A stretch of DNA of 6,765 bases from Comamonadaceae bacterium UBA2334. GTDB taxonomy: Bacteria > Pseudomonadota > Gammaproteobacteria > Burkholderiales > Burkholderiaceae_C. Shown in pieces: positions 5,596 through 6,765 of this stretch (position 1 is its first letter; every line of letters begins with the position of its first letter). The position numbers and the translations under genes were made by a program. Below the pieces are notes generated by a model. It ran no database searches. It had not been told where the DNA came from and was given only the letters and a program-made list of their open reading frames with translations. The DNA lies in the NCBI GenBank assembly GCA_002344885.1, contig DDUQ01000004.1:49610-56374 (forward strand), read 5' to 3'.

Positions 5596-6765
5596 ATGCA
5601 CATTGCCACCGTCAGTCCGCTGGCGTCGCGCCAGCCGCGCCACCAACTCAAAGGCCGCCAGCCCACTCCCGGTGCGCTGGGCGAGGTGCGCGCACTCTTC
5701 GGCGCTGCGCCCCTGGATGGGCATGACCGCAGCTTGCTCATCGAGCACCTGCACGCCGTCAACGACCGCTTCAACGGCCTGCCACGCGACCTGCTGGTGG
5801 CGCTGGCGCACGAGATGCGCCTGTCCACCGTGGAGGTGATGGAGGTGGCCACCTTCTACCACCACTTCGAGGTGCTGCCCGATGGCGTGGCCCGTGGCCC
5901 CGACCTGACGGTGCGGGTGTGCGACAGCCTGTCGTGCCGCATGGCCGGCGCGTTGCCGCTGCTGGAGCAGTTGCAGGCCAGTCTGGGTGAACACGGTGCC
6001 GACGGCAGACCGCGCGTCCGCGTGCAGGCAGCCCCCTGCGTGGGCCGCTGCGAGCAAGCCCCTGCCGTGCAGGTGGGCCAATGGCCCGTAGCCCAGGCCA
6101 AGCCCGATGCCGTGCGCCAACGGGTGCAGCGAGTGCTGGACAGTGGTCTTCATAAAGAAAAACAGGCTCCAGCGCTTGTTAATGAAGCGTTGAATGCTGC
6201 GAATTTTGTGGGTTTTTCTGCTTGCCTTGGCCAAGGTGGCTATGCCCATGCGCAAGCGGTGGCAGCGGGCACGCTGGCGCACGAGCAGGTGCTGCACACG
6301 CTGGAACACGCAGGCCTGCGCGGTCTGGGTGGGGCAGGGTTCCCGGCCGGGCGCAAGTGGCGCATCGTGCAGGGCAACGCGGCGCGGCTGGGTGCCCAAC
6401 CGCTGCTGGCCGTCAACATCGACGAAGGCGAACCCGGTACGTTCAAAGACCGCTGGTGCCTGGAGCGCGACCCCCACCGCTTCCTGGAAGGCCTGCTGGT
6501 GGCCATGCAGGTGGTGGGCTGCGAGGCCGCCTACCTGTACCTGCGCGACGAGTACCCGGTGCAACGCGCTGTGCTGGAGCAGGCACTGGACGACCTGCAC
6601 GACCACCTGCGCCACCACCGGGAGAACCCCCTGCAATCGCAACGCCACGGCGCAAAGTGGGCCGAGCTGGCCGAATTTGTGCTCACGCCCGTGCAGGCAC
6701 CGGGCCTCAGTGGCCGCTGGCCGCGCATCGAACTGCGCCGGGGCGCGGGGGCCTACATCTGCGGC
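5596..6765 (+). CDS. fdsG-fdsB: NAD-dependent formate dehydrogenase diaphorase, fused FdsG-FdsB (3' end missing)
   Basis: One uninterrupted frame of 390 codons runs from ATG 5596 off the right edge. Residues 1-175 are an FdsG/NuoE thioredoxin-like [2Fe-2S] domain with Cys109-x4-Cys114 and Cys148-x3-Cys152, all four ligands present. Residues 186-208 are a linker made of repeat sequence. From about 216 it is FdsB/NuoF: the FMN motif GLRGLGGAGFPAGRKW (240-255), VNIDEGEPGTFKDR (273-286), and ELRRGAGAYICG (379-390), where the window ends. In soluble formate dehydrogenases these parts take electrons from the molybdenum/tungsten alpha subunit and reduce NAD+. The ELRRGAGAYICG form and the box context (BoxC releases formate) favour Fds over complex I or the HoxF hydrogenase subunit. 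The FeS/FMN C-terminus and the alpha subunit should lie downstream. An in-frame TGA at 5566-5568 makes ATG 5596 the only standard start, though its ribosome site is poor. Fused G-B subunits are known, e.g. Methylobacterium FDH1. Confidence 0.88.
   Translation, partial: MHIATVSPLASRQPRHQLKGRQPTPGALGEVRALFGAAPLDGHDRSLLIEHLHAVNDRFNGLPRDLLVALAHEMRLSTVEVMEVATFYHHFEVLPDGVARGPDLTVRVCDSLSCRMAGALPLLEQLQASLGEHGADGRPRVRVQAAPCVGRCEQAPAVQVGQWPVAQAKPDAVRQRVQRVLDSGLHKEKQAPALVNEALNAANFVGFSACLGQGGYAHAQAVAAGTLAHEQVLHTLEHAGLRGLGGAGFPAGRKWRIVQGNAARLGAQPLLAVNIDEGEPGTFKDRWCLERDPHRFLEGLLVAMQVVGCEAAYLYLRDEYPVQRAVLEQALDDLHDHLRHHRENPLQSQRHGAKWAELAEFVLTPVQAPGLSGRWPRIELRRGAGAYICG
6155..6215 (+). repeat. Copy 3 of the interspersed repeat, in frame inside the FdsG-FdsB linker
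   Basis: This copy contains the exact 12-mer ccagcgcttgtt (6169-6180) shared with 3696-3707, flanked by aaaacagg and, downstream, gcgttgaatgctgcgaatttt. Its hairpin is well kept: agcgctt (6171-6177) pairs with aagcgtt (6185-6191), seven pairs including one G-U, around a 7-nt loop. G/C content is 29 of 70 over 6151-6220, against clearly higher values on both sides. It is read without a stop and encodes roughly HKEKQAPALVNEALNAANFV between the two enzyme domains. Confidence 0.65.

Noticed and set aside
5591..5839. 82-codon plus-strand frame overlapping the start of fdsG
   Set aside because: It is out of frame with the FdsG domain, and the translation is compositionally biased with no motifs.
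6151..6220. Frameshift or pseudogene break between FdsG and FdsB
   Set aside because: I followed the codons from 5596 to 6765 and found no stop. Both domains read in the same frame, so this is an intact fusion as far as the window shows.
5548..6648. 366-codon minus-strand open frame opposite fdsG-fdsB
   Set aside because: The plus frame carries all the FeS, FMN and NADH motifs. The minus product is low-complexity and shows no family features.
1..6765. CRISPR arrays, tRNA or rRNA genes, transposase genes
   Set aside because: No regularly spaced repeats, cloverleaf-like sequences, rRNA signatures or transposase motifs were seen.

Overview
The window looks like part of an aerobic aromatic-degradation locus in a high-GC betaproteobacterium. 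Comamonadaceae (the Acidovorax/Hydrogenophaga/Polaromonas/Variovorax group) is the best guess. The basis is the gene content (CoA-dependent 'box' benzoate pathway followed by an NAD-linked formate dehydrogenase), strong G/C third-position bias, and two kinds of intergenic element that I recall as common in that family. All six genes lie on the + strand and could be one transcription unit. No convincing terminator separates them, although gaps of 125 and 146 nt leave room for internal signals.

Layout. Bases 1-1255 hold the 3' part of boxA, the FeS/flavin reductase of benzoyl-CoA 2,3-epoxidase. A GC-rich palindromic spacer (1256-1380) follows. Next come a crotonase-family enoyl-CoA hydratase/isomerase (1381-2178) and, overlapping it by ATGA, a PaaH-type 3-hydroxyadipyl-CoA dehydrogenase (2175-3680). 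Then come a MaoC-like hot-dog hydratase (3726-4163), a 3-oxoadipyl-CoA thiolase (4244-5449), a 146-nt spacer, and a large frame (5596-6765) open at the right edge. That frame fuses an FdsG (NuoE-like) [2Fe-2S] domain to an FdsB (NuoF-like) FMN/NADH domain.

How the genes fit together. In the box pathway, benzoyl-CoA is epoxidised by BoxAB. BoxC (not in this window) opens the ring, releasing 3,4-didehydroadipyl-CoA semialdehyde and formate, and the aldehyde is then oxidised to 3,4-didehydroadipyl-CoA. The crotonase, dehydrogenase and thiolase supply isomerisation/hydration, oxidation and cleavage to succinyl-CoA and acetyl-CoA. The formate dehydrogenase diaphorase gene next door would recover NADH from the released formate. 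The window therefore reads as the lower half of benzoate catabolism plus disposal of its C1 by-product.

Most notable details. The FdsG-FdsB fusion carries, in frame in its linker, a copy of a short AT-rich interspersed repeat. Two further copies flank the maoC gene, and one of them includes its start codon. The crotonase keeps only one of the two classical catalytic glutamates. I see no evidence of a wholly new system. The interest is in how a known pathway is assembled here.
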